From positions 1 through 64,000 of the forward strand of contig CAADYO010000018.1 in assembly GCA_900753325.1 (NCBI GenBank): a DNA stretch of 64,000 nt, in the 5' to 3' direction. Positions 42,970 to 51,736 of the stretch are shown here, in pieces. The number at the start of each line of letters is the position of its first letter. Position 1 is the stretch's first letter. A program made the position numbers and the translations under genes. Source of the DNA: Bacilli bacterium. GTDB taxonomy: Bacteria; Bacillota_I; Bacilli_A; RF39; UBA660. The notes beneath the pieces are model-generated. The model searched no databases, had not been told where the DNA came from, and saw only the letters and a program-made list of their open reading frames with translations.

Positions 42970-45204
42970 ATGTCATCTTATAAAGCAAATAGAAATACTG
43001 ATATTGATAATGATACAGAACGAGCTAATAAGAATAATGCTCAAACTGTAAGAAACGCAGCCAAGGTAGCAGAAGCATCAGGGCATCCTGTTGCTGCTGC
43101 CATTGGTAAAGGTGTTAATATTGCTGATAAGGCAACAGGTGGTAAAGTATCAGAAAAACTAGGTAAAGGTCTTACCAAAGGGTTAAAACACTCACCTGGT
43201 GGAAAACAAATTCAAAATGGTTTAAATAAATTAAATGAATCAGGTGCCGGTAATAAAATAGGCCAAGCAGCAAATATTAAAAATAAAATGCCAAACAAGG
43301 CTAATGCTCAAGATAATAAAGCCGAAGAAATTACGCTGCCAATTGATAGTAAAGAAAAAGGTAAAAAAGATTCAGAATCAAAAAAACAAAAAAACTCCGA
43401 AGACAAAGAAAATGAAAAAGATCTTGATGGTACTGGTGTTGGAAACGCCAAAATTAAAAAAATTGTTATTATATTAATTCCTATAATATTAGTATTTTTT
43501 TTATTTTTATTTTTTATAATAATGGTAAGTACAAATATATATGGAATTTTTGAAGATGCTTTAGGAGCTAGTGATGCCTCCGGTGAAACAACTGGTGATA
43601 TAGTATATACATCTTCTAATAAGGAAGCTCAAGAATTTTATAAGCGAATTAATAATGTAAAATTACAGATGCAAAAAGAAGGGAAGTCAGTTGATGCTTT
43701 AAAAATAGTAGCAGTTTATAATACATTAACATATTATGATGGCTCTATTAATTATAAGTCAATGAGTGAAAGTAGAATACGTGAAATTGCAGATGCTATG
43801 TTTGATGGAAATTCATATAATGAAGACGTCTTTGTCGAAAATTTAGCCGAGTCAATATTTAAACGCTACTTTCCAGAATTTTCTTTGGAAAAAAGAAAAA
43901 GATTAGCCCAAGAAACATTGAATTATATAGATAGTTATAATGAATTTATTGGTAAAAATAAGAATAGTACTTGTGCTGCACAAGGAACTTGTAGTTACGA
44001 AGCTCCAGGAATTAATAATAATGATGGTACAGTATATAAAAATGAAATTTCACTTTCTAACTTAAAGGTTCGTTTAATGACCTGTGGAGACTTAGGACGT
44101 GGAAACCCTATACCAGGAGAAGAACTTGTCGATTTTGAAAAGTATGTCCTAGGAGTAGTTTATGCCGAAGTAGGTTCATCAGAATCAGATGCTCAAGATG
44201 TATATAAAGCACAAGCTATAGCTGCCAGAAGCTATGCTATAAGTAGAGCCGTTATAATGAATGGTAATGGTGGAGTAAAACTATTTGAAGAAAACGGACA
44301 AAAAATACTTCAAATTAGAAATTGTACTGAAGACCAAGTATATTGTGATCCAGATCAAGGTTGTTCAACAACCGTAACACCAGGTGCAGCTGATAAAACA
44401 GGAGCGACAATATTTTCTGGAGCTACTACGAAACCACATAAAATAAAGCCAAAACTACCTGACAACTCAAAGGTTAGGGCCTCAGTTAGTTCAGTAATGG
44501 GTGAGGTTTTAGTTGATAACAATGGTAACATTTTATATTCACCATATGTTGGATCTGTTCAGCAAAAATGGATATCTCAATCTAATGCTGGCCAAGATTA
44601 TCGTCAAATATTATTGTCACACTATAGTGTTGCCTCCAACATTGAAGAAAACAGTTGTAATATTAATGGTAGTAGTAATTGCCAAGTTGGTTCATCAGGA
44701 CCATATGCGAACTGGAAGCAATATGAAGGTTCATGGACCGAAATACCTTTAGGAAATTCTGACGAAACAATTCGCTCAGCTGGATGTCTTGCTACCTCAA
44801 TTGCCATGTTAATAGCTAAATCAGGTATTTCCACTAATGTTGATGGTGAGTTTAATCCAGGAAGTTTTGTTCAAGCCATGAATCAAAATGGTGGCTTTTC
44901 TAGTGATGGAAACTTGCAATACATTCCAATTCAAAAAGTTGCACCAAACTTCAAATATGTATCACAAATAAAGGTATTAAACTACAGTAAAGAGGAAAAA
45001 TTTAATAAATTACAAGAATTACTTGATGCAGGATATTATGTAACTGCTGAAGTTAAAGGAAATAAAGGACAACACTGGGTAGCAATTGATGGTATCTCAG
45101 GTGATAAAATTATGATGATGGATCCAGCAAGTAAATCTACCGAATTATGGTCTCAATATGAATGGCAAAATACAAGTCACTATACTTACTTTAGAGTTGG
45201 ATAG
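42970..45204 (+). CDS. Membrane-anchored SpoIID-domain plus C39-like peptidase protein
   Basis: A 744-residue protein. A cytoplasmic, Lys/Gly-rich N-terminus (1-160) is followed by one helix (164-187) and an outer helical region (about 210-325). A SpoIID/amidase-enhancer domain follows (about 350-545; ELVDFEKYVLGVVYAEV and KAQAIAARSYAI near 382-420), then a C-terminal papain-like C39_2 domain. That domain has the candidate nucleophile Cys in SAGCLATSIAM near 604 and His in HWVAIDGISGD near 701. SpoIID domains cut denuded glycan strands. I infer it opens the wall for the secretion apparatus (a VirB1 analogue). Confidence 0.82.
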   Translation: MSSYKANRNTDIDNDTERANKNNAQTVRNAAKVAEASGHPVAAAIGKGVNIADKATGGKVSEKLGKGLTKGLKHSPGGKQIQNGLNKLNESGAGNKIGQAANIKNKMPNKANAQDNKAEEITLPIDSKEKGKKDSESKKQKNSEDKENEKDLDGTGVGNAKIKKIVIILIPIILVFFLFLFFIIMVSTNIYGIFEDALGASDASGETTGDIVYTSSNKEAQEFYKRINNVKLQMQKEGKSVDALKIVAVYNTLTYYDGSINYKSMSESRIREIADAMFDGNSYNEDVFVENLAESIFKRYFPEFSLEKRKRLAQETLNYIDSYNEFIGKNKNSTCAAQGTCSYEAPGINNNDGTVYKNEISLSNLKVRLMTCGDLGRGNPIPGEELVDFEKYVLGVVYAEVGSSESDAQDVYKAQAIAARSYAISRAVIMNGNGGVKLFEENGQKILQIRNCTEDQVYCDPDQGCSTTVTPGAADKTGATIFSGATTKPHKIKPKLPDNSKVRASVSSVMGEVLVDNNGNILYSPYVGSVQQKWISQSNAGQDYRQILLSHYSVASNIEENSCNINGSSNCQVGSSGPYANWKQYEGSWTEIPLGNSDETIRSAGCLATSIAMLIAKSGISTNVDGEFNPGSFVQAMNQNGGFSSDGNLQYIPIQKVAPNFKYVSQIKVLNYSKEEKFNKLQELLDAGYYVTAEVKGNKGQHWVAIDGISGDKIMMMDPASKSTELWSQYEWQNTSHYTYFRVG

Positions 45205-45213
45205 GAGAGTATT

Positions 45214-45987
45214 ATGAAAAAAAGATATATCGTAATTTTACTAATAATAATCGTATATTTCACAGTTTTCTTTCTATTATACGGAAAAGATGAAATGAAG
45301 AAATCTAAATTAGAAACAACAATTATTGTTAATGATAGTACCATTTGGCAACTAAAAAATAAAAACTGGTACAATATAAGAGATGATGCTAGTAAAAAAG
45401 ATTTAAACTGGGAAAAATTTAATATTGTTATTAATAATAAAGAAATAGGAAAATATCAAGTAGTTTATGATACAAAATGGTATTTATATGATGACAATAA
45501 AAATCCGTATTCATATACTGGTAATTTACTTGCTTATCAAGCAAACTATAAAATGAAAGTAAAAGACTTTAAAGAAACACCAATTAATGATTACACATAT
45601 GTTAATCAAGTTTTAGAAGAAAATTCTCTTCCAACAAATGAAGAATTAACAGTAAGTAATTTAATTACTTTAGATTTTGATGATGATGGGGTTGATGAAA
45701 ATTTTTATTTCATCAGTAATGCTTTTCCACTTGATGAAACACCAGAAAATATTTTTAGTATTGTCTTTATGGAAAAATCTGGAGTGATTTATAAAATGTA
45801 TAATTCAATAGAAAAAAATAAAGGTTATAATGGCTGTAAACCATATATTAATGATATAATAGATGTTAATGATGACGACAAATATGAGATAATTTTGACT
45901 TGTGCTAAATATAGTGTTGAAACACCAATAGATATGTTGTATACATTTACTAATAATGATTTTAGAATTATTATTAGTAATCAATAA
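45214..45987 (+). CDS. Single-pass membrane protein with a calcium-loop-like motif, unknown function
   Basis: A 257-residue protein. It has an N-terminal helix (YIVILLIIIVYFTVFFLLY) and an outer domain that includes LITLDFDDDGVDENFYFIS near residue 150 and DIIDVNDDDKYEIILTC near 215. Both are Asp-rich loops like those of calcium-binding FG-GAP/dockerin-type repeats. It starts nine bases after the SpoIID/C39 gene. I do not recognise the family. A partner of the wall hydrolase in the outer face of the machine is inference. Confidence 0.7.
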   Translation: MKKRYIVILLIIIVYFTVFFLLYGKDEMKKSKLETTIIVNDSTIWQLKNKNWYNIRDDASKKDLNWEKFNIVINNKEIGKYQVVYDTKWYLYDDNKNPYSYTGNLLAYQANYKMKVKDFKETPINDYTYVNQVLEENSLPTNEELTVSNLITLDFDDDGVDENFYFISNAFPLDETPENIFSIVFMEKSGVIYKMYNSIEKNKGYNGCKPYINDIIDVNDDDKYEIILTCAKYSVETPIDMLYTFTNNDFRIIISNQ

Positions 45988-45993
45988 AATATA

Positions 45994-46022
45994 ATGACGT
46001 TTTAACAAGTTGATGTTATAAT
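45994..46022 (+). promoter_or_regulatory. Probable promoter for virD4
   Basis: ATGACG (weak -35) and a consensus TATAAT are separated by 17 bases, 24 bases before the virD4 start, with ribosome site AAAGGGAG between. Confidence 0.5.
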
Positions 46023-46045
46023 ATAGACAGAAAGGGAGTAGTAAC

Positions 46046-48301
46046 ATGAAATTAAAATTTCGAGCAGACCCACACGATTTATTAATATTTGGTCTTTTTG
46101 CCTTATTTCTATTATACATAGTAGCAATTGTAATTGTTAATCTAGCAACATTTGCAGCAGAAGGAACATTATCAGGATTTAATCCATTTCCAGCTTTTGG
46201 ACCTAAGTATATTCTAACGACTTTAACACTTTTTATTTTATCACTAGGCGCTTTATTTATAAGTGTTAGCTCATACTTTTTTGAAAGAGAAAAAGGTATT
46301 GGACTAACAACTGAAAAAAAGGATAAAGGATATTCTCGTTGGGCTAAAGAGAAAGAAATAAAAGAGGAACTAGAGTGTGTTGAAGTTAAACAAAAAACAT
46401 CTAAAGCAGCCGGACTTCCCCTAATAGTAAAAGAAAATGAAATGTGGGTAGATAATGGTGAATACCATTCGCTAATTATTGGTGCTACTGGTTCTGGTAA
46501 AACTGAAGGATTTGTACATCCACAAGTTCATAGTTTAGCTAAAGCAAGAGAATCAATGATTATTACTGACCCAAAAGGTGAAATTTACGAAAAAAATAGT
46601 CTAATGCTTAAAGATTTAGGCTACCAAATAGTTCTTTTAAACTTCCGTGACCCTCAAAATGGTAGTGCCTGGAACCCAATGACTTTACCATACAAAATGT
46701 GGAAGAGTGGAAATCATGATAAAGCTATTGAGCTATTAGATGACTTAGCCTTAAATATTCTATATGATGATAGTAATAAAAATGCTGATCCATTTTGGGA
46801 AAAAACATCAGCAGATTACTTTTCAGGAATTTCATTAGGTTTATTTGAAGATGCCAAAGAAGATGAAATTAATATCAACAGTATTTCATTAGTAACAACC
46901 GTTGGTGAAGAAAAATTTGGCGGTTCAACTTATATTCAAGAGTATTTTAATGCCAAAGATCCAGCCAGTCCCGCCGCTGTCAACGCCTCAAGTACAATAT
47001 TAGCTCCAAGTGAAACAAAAGGAAGTATTTTATCAGTATTTAAGCAAAAGGTAAAGTTATTTGCAACACGTGATAATTTAAGTGAAATGTTATCTTATAG
47101 TAGTGTTGATCTTGAAAGTATTGGAGAAAAACCTACTGCCGTATTTATTGTTATTCAAGATGAAAAGAAAACATATCACTCATTAGTTACAATACTTTTA
47201 AAGCAAATTTATGAAACATTAATTTCAACAGCTCAAAAACATGGTGGAAAACTACCTGTAAGAACAAATTTTATTCTTGATGAGTTTGCCAATATGCCAC
47301 CATTAAAAGATGTAACAACTATGATTACAGCGGCTCGTTCTAGACGTATTAGATTTACAATGATCATTCAAAACTTTGCACAGCTAGATTCTGTTTACGG
47401 AAAAGAAGACGCTGAAACAATTCGTGGTAACTGTGGAAATATTGCCTATTTAATAACAACAGAATTAAAGGCCTTAGAAGAAATATCTAAGATGTGTGGC
47501 GAAGTAAAATCTAAAAAAGACGAAAAAACAGCTTCCACTCCGTTAGTAACAGTATCAGACTTACAACGAATGAAAATGTTTGAAGTTATAATTCTTCGTC
47601 TACGTAAACAACCATTTAAAACAAAGCTAACACCAAACTTCAAAATTGATTGGGGTAAAAAATATCCAATCGCCAAATACCCAACTCGTGACAAACGAGA
47701 AGTACATACTTTTGATATAAAGGAATTTGTTAAGAATCAAAAGAAAAAGAAACTTTTAGAGATGATGAATTCTGCAGAAGCAAGTGCAGCAGGTTCAACA
47801 GATAGTTTTAATAAGTTTAAGTCACGTTCAGAGGAAATAGCAAATGAAAGAGAACAAGGAAAAGGAATAATGACATCAAGAAAACCAGACGCAAGTTTTT
47901 CATCTCCATTTTTAGAAAGAAAAACAGAAGAAAAGAAACCTTCCTTTGAACAGGTTGGCATACCAACTTATATGCCGGACTTTGAAAAAAAAGTTGATAA
48001 CAAGCCAATTCAAAAGCCAAAAGTTGATGACAGCTTTAATTTTGACGTAGATGAATTAGTTAAGAAAATAGATGCTAAAATAGCAGAACTTGAAGAAGAA
48101 GAAAAGAAAAATAAGGAACAAGAGTTAACTACTCCAAAACTTAAAGAAGAACAAGTTCAACAAGCAACTCCAATTGTTACAAGTCCAGTTGTTAATAGTA
48201 ATGTAAATGCAAATACAAATACAAATGCAAATATTAATGACTTAGAGTTATCTGATGATGGTGATGATGATGACTTCTTTGATGACTTTTTCGATAATTA
48301 G
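46046..48301 (+). CDS. virD4: VirD4/TraG-like type IV secretion coupling ATPase
   Basis: A 751-residue protein. Two N-terminal helices (about residues 12-37 and 54-78) are followed by the Walker A motif IIGATGSGKTEGFVHP near 146, TDPKGEIYEK near 172, the Walker B FILDEFANMPPL near 410 and IIQNFAQLDSVYG near 442. VirD4 brings substrates to the channel. After residue 560 there is a long extension with charged and proline-rich parts, ending in an acidic tail (GDDDDFFDDFFDN). That tail is unusual and could bind substrates or partners. It has its own promoter. Confidence 0.92.
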   Translation: MKLKFRADPHDLLIFGLFALFLLYIVAIVIVNLATFAAEGTLSGFNPFPAFGPKYILTTLTLFILSLGALFISVSSYFFEREKGIGLTTEKKDKGYSRWAKEKEIKEELECVEVKQKTSKAAGLPLIVKENEMWVDNGEYHSLIIGATGSGKTEGFVHPQVHSLAKARESMIITDPKGEIYEKNSLMLKDLGYQIVLLNFRDPQNGSAWNPMTLPYKMWKSGNHDKAIELLDDLALNILYDDSNKNADPFWEKTSADYFSGISLGLFEDAKEDEININSISLVTTVGEEKFGGSTYIQEYFNAKDPASPAAVNASSTILAPSETKGSILSVFKQKVKLFATRDNLSEMLSYSSVDLESIGEKPTAVFIVIQDEKKTYHSLVTILLKQIYETLISTAQKHGGKLPVRTNFILDEFANMPPLKDVTTMITAARSRRIRFTMIIQNFAQLDSVYGKEDAETIRGNCGNIAYLITTELKALEEISKMCGEVKSKKDEKTASTPLVTVSDLQRMKMFEVIILRLRKQPFKTKLTPNFKIDWGKKYPIAKYPTRDKREVHTFDIKEFVKNQKKKKLLEMMNSAEASAAGSTDSFNKFKSRSEEIANEREQGKGIMTSRKPDASFSSPFLERKTEEKKPSFEQVGIPTYMPDFEKKVDNKPIQKPKVDDSFNFDVDELVKKIDAKIAELEEEEKKNKEQELTTPKLKEEQVQQATPIVTSPVVNSNVNANTNTNANINDLELSDDGDDDDFFDDFFDN

Positions 48302-48324
48302 TATAATGAAAAGGAGCTTATAAT

Positions 48325-49584
48325 ATGAGTATTAAGTTTAATTTAGGAGATAAAAAAGGGAAAGTAAATGATATTAAGGCTGATGAACTAGATGAAGAAG
48401 AAATCACTGAAGATGATGTAGAATCAGAAGAAGCAGAAGAAGATGAAGATGACTCAAAGAACAAAAAAAGCAATTCAACTGACGACTTTAAAAAGTTTAT
48501 TATAAAATTAGTCGTAATTATAGTAGGCGGTATAGTTTTATTGTTTATAGTTTTATCAATTGCCTCACTTTTCACAAAAAATAATGTTAGCTATGAAAAG
48601 TTAGAGCAGATAATGGTAAATGCTGCAGAATCTTACTTTAAAGATTATCCAGAGAGCTTGCCTAAAAAAGAAAATCAAATTGTAGAAGTAGAAACGCCAA
48701 CTTTAGTTCAATCTGGAAAGATGAAAGATTTATCTGAATATACTAAAAAAGGTGTTAGTTGTACCGGTAAAGTTAGTGTAGCTAAATCAGGAACTGATTA
48801 TGTTTATACACCATCACTAGATTGTGGTGATAGTTACTCAACAAAAACATTATCAAGTGCTATTTCTTTAAACAATAAGATAGTTACTACTGGCTATGGT
48901 TTATATGAATTAAATGGTGACTTAGTCTTTCGTGGTGAAAAAGTAAATAATTATGTTTCTTTAGGAGAAAACATTTGGAGAGTAGTTAAACTTGATGGCA
49001 ATAAAAACGTTTATTTAATAAAAGATGAATATGCTGGATATACTTCATCATGGGATGATAGATATAATAGTGAATATAAATACAATATTGGTATTAATAA
49101 TTATTCTTCAAGTCGTGTCAAAGAGTATCTCGATACTGTATATAATAAAAAAGATAAATATCAAACTATATTTACAGAAACAGATAAAACAAAATTATTA
49201 AAATATGATGTATGTACAGGAAAACGAGATAAGGCAAGTAAGATAAACGATAATTCGATTGAATGTCAAACTACTGAAAAAGATCAAGTAATGGGTCTAT
49301 TAACAGTATCAGATTATATTAATGCTAGTATTGACCCAAATTGTCAAAGTGCTACAAGTGAGGCTTGCCAAAATTACAATTATTTGGCAACAAAATACAA
49401 ATGGTGGACAGCAACAGCATTACCAAACAGTTCATCAGAAGCGTATTTAATATCAACTGATGGAACTATAAAAGCCACAAGATGCAGCGAATATAACTAC
49501 GTTAGACCAGTTATAAAATTAAGCAGCCGCACTATGATTTCATCAGGAACTGGAACGGAAGACGACCCATATATAATTAAATAA
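48325..49584 (+). CDS. Surface protein with DUF6273-like domain, paralogue of the 25410 protein
   Basis: A 419-residue protein. The cytoplasmic N-terminus is very acidic (DEEEITEDDVESEEAEEDED), followed by a helix at about residues 58-80. A stalk with IMVNAAESYFKDYPESLPK matches the same part of the 25410 protein. A single domain resembling DUF6273 follows (LGENIWRVVKLDGNKNVYL; YKWWTATALPNSSSEAYLI) and ends in GTGTEDDPYIIK. It lies 23 bases after virD4 and is the last gene of the locus before a terminator. It is probably a surface component made with the machine. Confidence 0.78.
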   Translation: MSIKFNLGDKKGKVNDIKADELDEEEITEDDVESEEAEEDEDDSKNKKSNSTDDFKKFIIKLVVIIVGGIVLLFIVLSIASLFTKNNVSYEKLEQIMVNAAESYFKDYPESLPKKENQIVEVETPTLVQSGKMKDLSEYTKKGVSCTGKVSVAKSGTDYVYTPSLDCGDSYSTKTLSSAISLNNKIVTTGYGLYELNGDLVFRGEKVNNYVSLGENIWRVVKLDGNKNVYLIKDEYAGYTSSWDDRYNSEYKYNIGINNYSSSRVKEYLDTVYNKKDKYQTIFTETDKTKLLKYDVCTGKRDKASKINDNSIECQTTEKDQVMGLLTVSDYINASIDPNCQSATSEACQNYNYLATKYKWWTATALPNSSSEAYLISTDGTIKATRCSEYNYVRPVIKLSSRTMISSGTGTEDDPYIIK

Positions 49585-49591
49585 TAAATAG

Positions 49592-49622
49592 GAATCTATA
49601 ATTGTTGTAGATTCTTTTTTTT
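49592..49622 (+). terminator. Intrinsic terminator, right edge of the pilus/secretion locus
   Basis: GAATCTA and TAGATTC form a 7-bp stem with a 9-base loop, followed by about nine T residues. Confidence 0.82.
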
Positions 49623-49647
49623 CATCTAATATTATAGAGGTGAAGAA

Positions 49648-49947
49648 ATGACAATTGATATTAAAGACTTTTTAGAAATACTAAAAACGAAACATATAAA
49701 CATAATTGATATTAGAAGTAAGTACATATATGATCTTAGTCATATTGATAAATCTCTTAATATACCATATGATTATTTAGTATTAAGTCCTTCAAAATAT
49801 CTTAATAAAAATGATACTTACTATTTATATTGTCAAGCTGGGTATACCAGTAAAAGTATCTCTAAAAAACTAAATTCACTTGGCTATAAAACAATAAGTG
49901 TAAATGGTGGTTACAACAGTTATAAAATTAACAGTAAAAGGTATTAG
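49648..49947 (+). CDS. Rhodanese-like domain protein
   Basis: A 99-residue single-domain rhodanese. NIIDIRSKYIYDLSHIDKSL matches the N-terminal family pattern. The active-site loop is YCQAGYTSKSISKKL with Cys near residue 72, and GYKTISVNGGYNSYK closes the fold. It is a cytoplasmic sulfurtransferase carrying persulphide sulphur; the acceptor is not known. Its stop codon lies within a long inverted repeat. Confidence 0.88.
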   Translation: MTIDIKDFLEILKTKHINIIDIRSKYIYDLSHIDKSLNIPYDYLVLSPSKYLNKNDTYYLYCQAGYTSKSISKKLNSLGYKTISVNGGYNSYKINSKRY

Positions 49948-49970
49948 TAAATCTAATATCTTTTACTGTT
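49930..49970 (+). repeat. 18-bp inverted repeat over the rhodanese stop codon
   Basis: Two 18-base arms (49930-49947 and 49953-49970) pair with one G-T wobble around loop TAAAT. No T-run follows on either side, so it is not a typical intrinsic terminator. It may protect the 3' end of the mRNA. Confidence 0.6.
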
Positions 49971-49996
49971 AAGAAAACTTATCTTTACTGATTATC

Positions 49997-50025
49997 TTGA
50001 GCACTCATCAATTTTGTATTATAAT
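49997..50025 (+). promoter_or_regulatory. Promoter for the 50046 operon
   Basis: TTGAGC and a consensus TATAAT are separated by 17 bases, 21 bases before the start codon. Confidence 0.7.
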
Positions 50026-50045
50026 AAAGTAGGAAGGTGAGTAAC

Positions 50046-50624
50046 TTGGATATAATAAATACATTTATTGATTACAGTACTGAAGTTATATCACACAATG
50101 GTATTTTCTTTGCAATGTTTTTAATAATAATTGAATCATTTATTCCAGTCTTACCATTGAGTGTATTTGTTGCTTTAAATACTCATACATTTGGCTTATT
50201 ACCAGGAATATTAATGTCTTGGATATCAACATGTATCGGTTGCTACATATCGTATTTGTTTTTTTACTATATTTCCAATAACATTATTTATAAATATTTA
50301 AGTAAAAAAACCAAAAAGAAAATAGATAAAGCAATTGATAAATTTCAAAATATTTCTTTAGCTAATTTGACAGTTATTATAACACTACCATTTACTCCTG
50401 CCTTTCTCATAAATATTTTAGCTGGTGTATCGGGCATGTCCAGAAAAAAATTCATAATAGCCTTGTTAATTGGTAAAATATTTATGATTTCATTTTGGGG
50501 TTACATTGGTAAAAGTTTTGTTGAGAGTATGACTGATATACATACAATAATTGTAATGTCAATAATGATAGTAATAGCTTATACACTATCAAAAATAATT
50601 GGTAAAAATGCTAATATAGAATAG
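50046..50624 (+). CDS. SNARE-associated/TVP38-like membrane protein
   Basis: A 192-residue polytopic membrane protein of the DedA/TVP38 superfamily. ESFIPVLPLSVFVALNTHTF near residue 28 and PFTPAFLINILAGVSGMSRK near 115 are the family's re-entrant motifs, followed by GKIFMISFWGYIGKS. I choose TTG 50046 as start because AAGGTGAGTAAC precedes it; GTG 50037 in frame lies within the ribosome site. It is the second such protein in the window. It stands in an operon with rmuC and a further membrane protein. Confidence 0.8.
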   Translation: MDIINTFIDYSTEVISHNGIFFAMFLIIIESFIPVLPLSVFVALNTHTFGLLPGILMSWISTCIGCYISYLFFYYISNNIIYKYLSKKTKKKIDKAIDKFQNISLANLTVIITLPFTPAFLINILAGVSGMSRKKFIIALLIGKIFMISFWGYIGKSFVESMTDIHTIIVMSIMIVIAYTLSKIIGKNANIE

Positions 50625-50634
50625 GAGAAGTAAT

Positions 50635-51735
50635 ATGGAATATGTGATTTTAATACTTTTAATAATAAATCTAATTATTGGAGTAATATCACTTTCAAAA
50701 AATATTAATGAAAGTAATATTACAGAACGTTTAGGAAAATTGGAATTAAGCATGACAAAAGAACTTGGTGAATTTAAATCTGATTTAAATCGTAACTTTA
50801 ACAAAGATTTTACATCATTAAATGAGCAGCTAGAAAAAAGATTGATTGCTATTAACGAGCGTGTAAATGAACGCCTTGATCAAAATTTTGAAAAAACAAA
50901 TAAAACATTTATGAACGTAATTGAAAGACTTTCTAAAATAGATGAAGCTCAAAAGAAAATAGAAAATTTATCAACAGACATTGTAAGTCTTCAAAGCATT
51001 TTAACAGATAAAAAAACAAGAGGTATATTCGGAGAGGTAAACTTAAAACATATTTTAACTAGCGTTTTTGGGGAGAAAAATGATAATATCTTCCGCCTTC
51101 AATATACATTAAGTACCGGTGTCATTGCAGATTCTGTTATCTTCGCCCCAGAGCCTTTAGGTACTATTGCCATTGATTCAAAATTTCCACTAGAACATTA
51201 TCAGTTAATGGTAGATAAAAAAACACCTCAAGAAATGCGTGACACCTATGAAAAACAATTCAAGCAAGATATGAAAAAACATATCGATGCTATAAGTAGC
51301 AAATATATAATTCCTGGTGAAACAGCAGATCAAGCAATTCTTTTCTTGCCAGCAGAAGCAATATTTGCCGAAGTAAATGCATATCACCAAGATATTATTG
51401 ATTATGCTTACAAGAAAAAGGTCTGGATTACAAGTCCTACAACCTTAATTTCAACTCTAACAGTAGTTGAAATGATTATAAAAAATATTGAAAGAGACAA
51501 ATATACATCTATTATCCATGAAGAGTTAAATAAATTAGGTCTTGAATTTGCCCGCTACAAAGAACGTTGGGATAAATTAGCAAGAAGTATTCAAACAGTT
51601 AATAAAGACGTTGAAAATATTTCAATAACTAGCGATAAAATAACTAAAAAATTTGAAACAATTAATAGAGTAGATATGGCAAAATTAGAATATAAAGATG
51701 AACAGGAGTTAAACTATAATATAGAGGAGGTTTAA
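50635..51735 (+). CDS. rmuC: RmuC family DNA recombination protein
   Basis: A 366-residue protein. An N-terminal membrane helix (YVILILLIINLIIGVISL) is followed by a coiled coil (about residues 25-120) and the RmuC nuclease-like domain. Motifs are TRGIFGEVNLKHILTSVFGE near 128, VIADSVIFAPEPLG and IAIDSKFPLEHYQ near 180, AILFLPAEAIFAEV near 238 and KKVWITSPTTLISTL near 262. RmuC limits DNA inversion and acts in defence and repair. It lies 10 bases after the preceding membrane-protein gene. Confidence 0.93.
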   Translation: MEYVILILLIINLIIGVISLSKNINESNITERLGKLELSMTKELGEFKSDLNRNFNKDFTSLNEQLEKRLIAINERVNERLDQNFEKTNKTFMNVIERLSKIDEAQKKIENLSTDIVSLQSILTDKKTRGIFGEVNLKHILTSVFGEKNDNIFRLQYTLSTGVIADSVIFAPEPLGTIAIDSKFPLEHYQLMVDKKTPQEMRDTYEKQFKQDMKKHIDAISSKYIIPGETADQAILFLPAEAIFAEVNAYHQDIIDYAYKKKVWITSPTTLISTLTVVEMIIKNIERDKYTSIIHEELNKLGLEFARYKERWDKLARSIQTVNKDVENISITSDKITKKFETINRVDMAKLEYKDEQELNYNIEEV

Positions 51736-51736
51736 T

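Noticed and set aside
44513..44752. 79-residue plus-strand frame inside the SpoIID/C39 gene
   Set aside because: Out-of-frame shadow without ribosome site; the surrounding frame has clear domains.
23837..49584. The locus as an integrative conjugative element
   Set aside because: No relaxase, integrase, excisionase, replication gene, oriT-like repeat or att duplication could be seen; the edges are ordinary terminators of housekeeping genes.
49930..49970. 18-bp inverted repeat as an insertion-sequence end
   Set aside because: It overlaps the stop codon of a complete gene, has no partner copy in the window and no transposase nearby.
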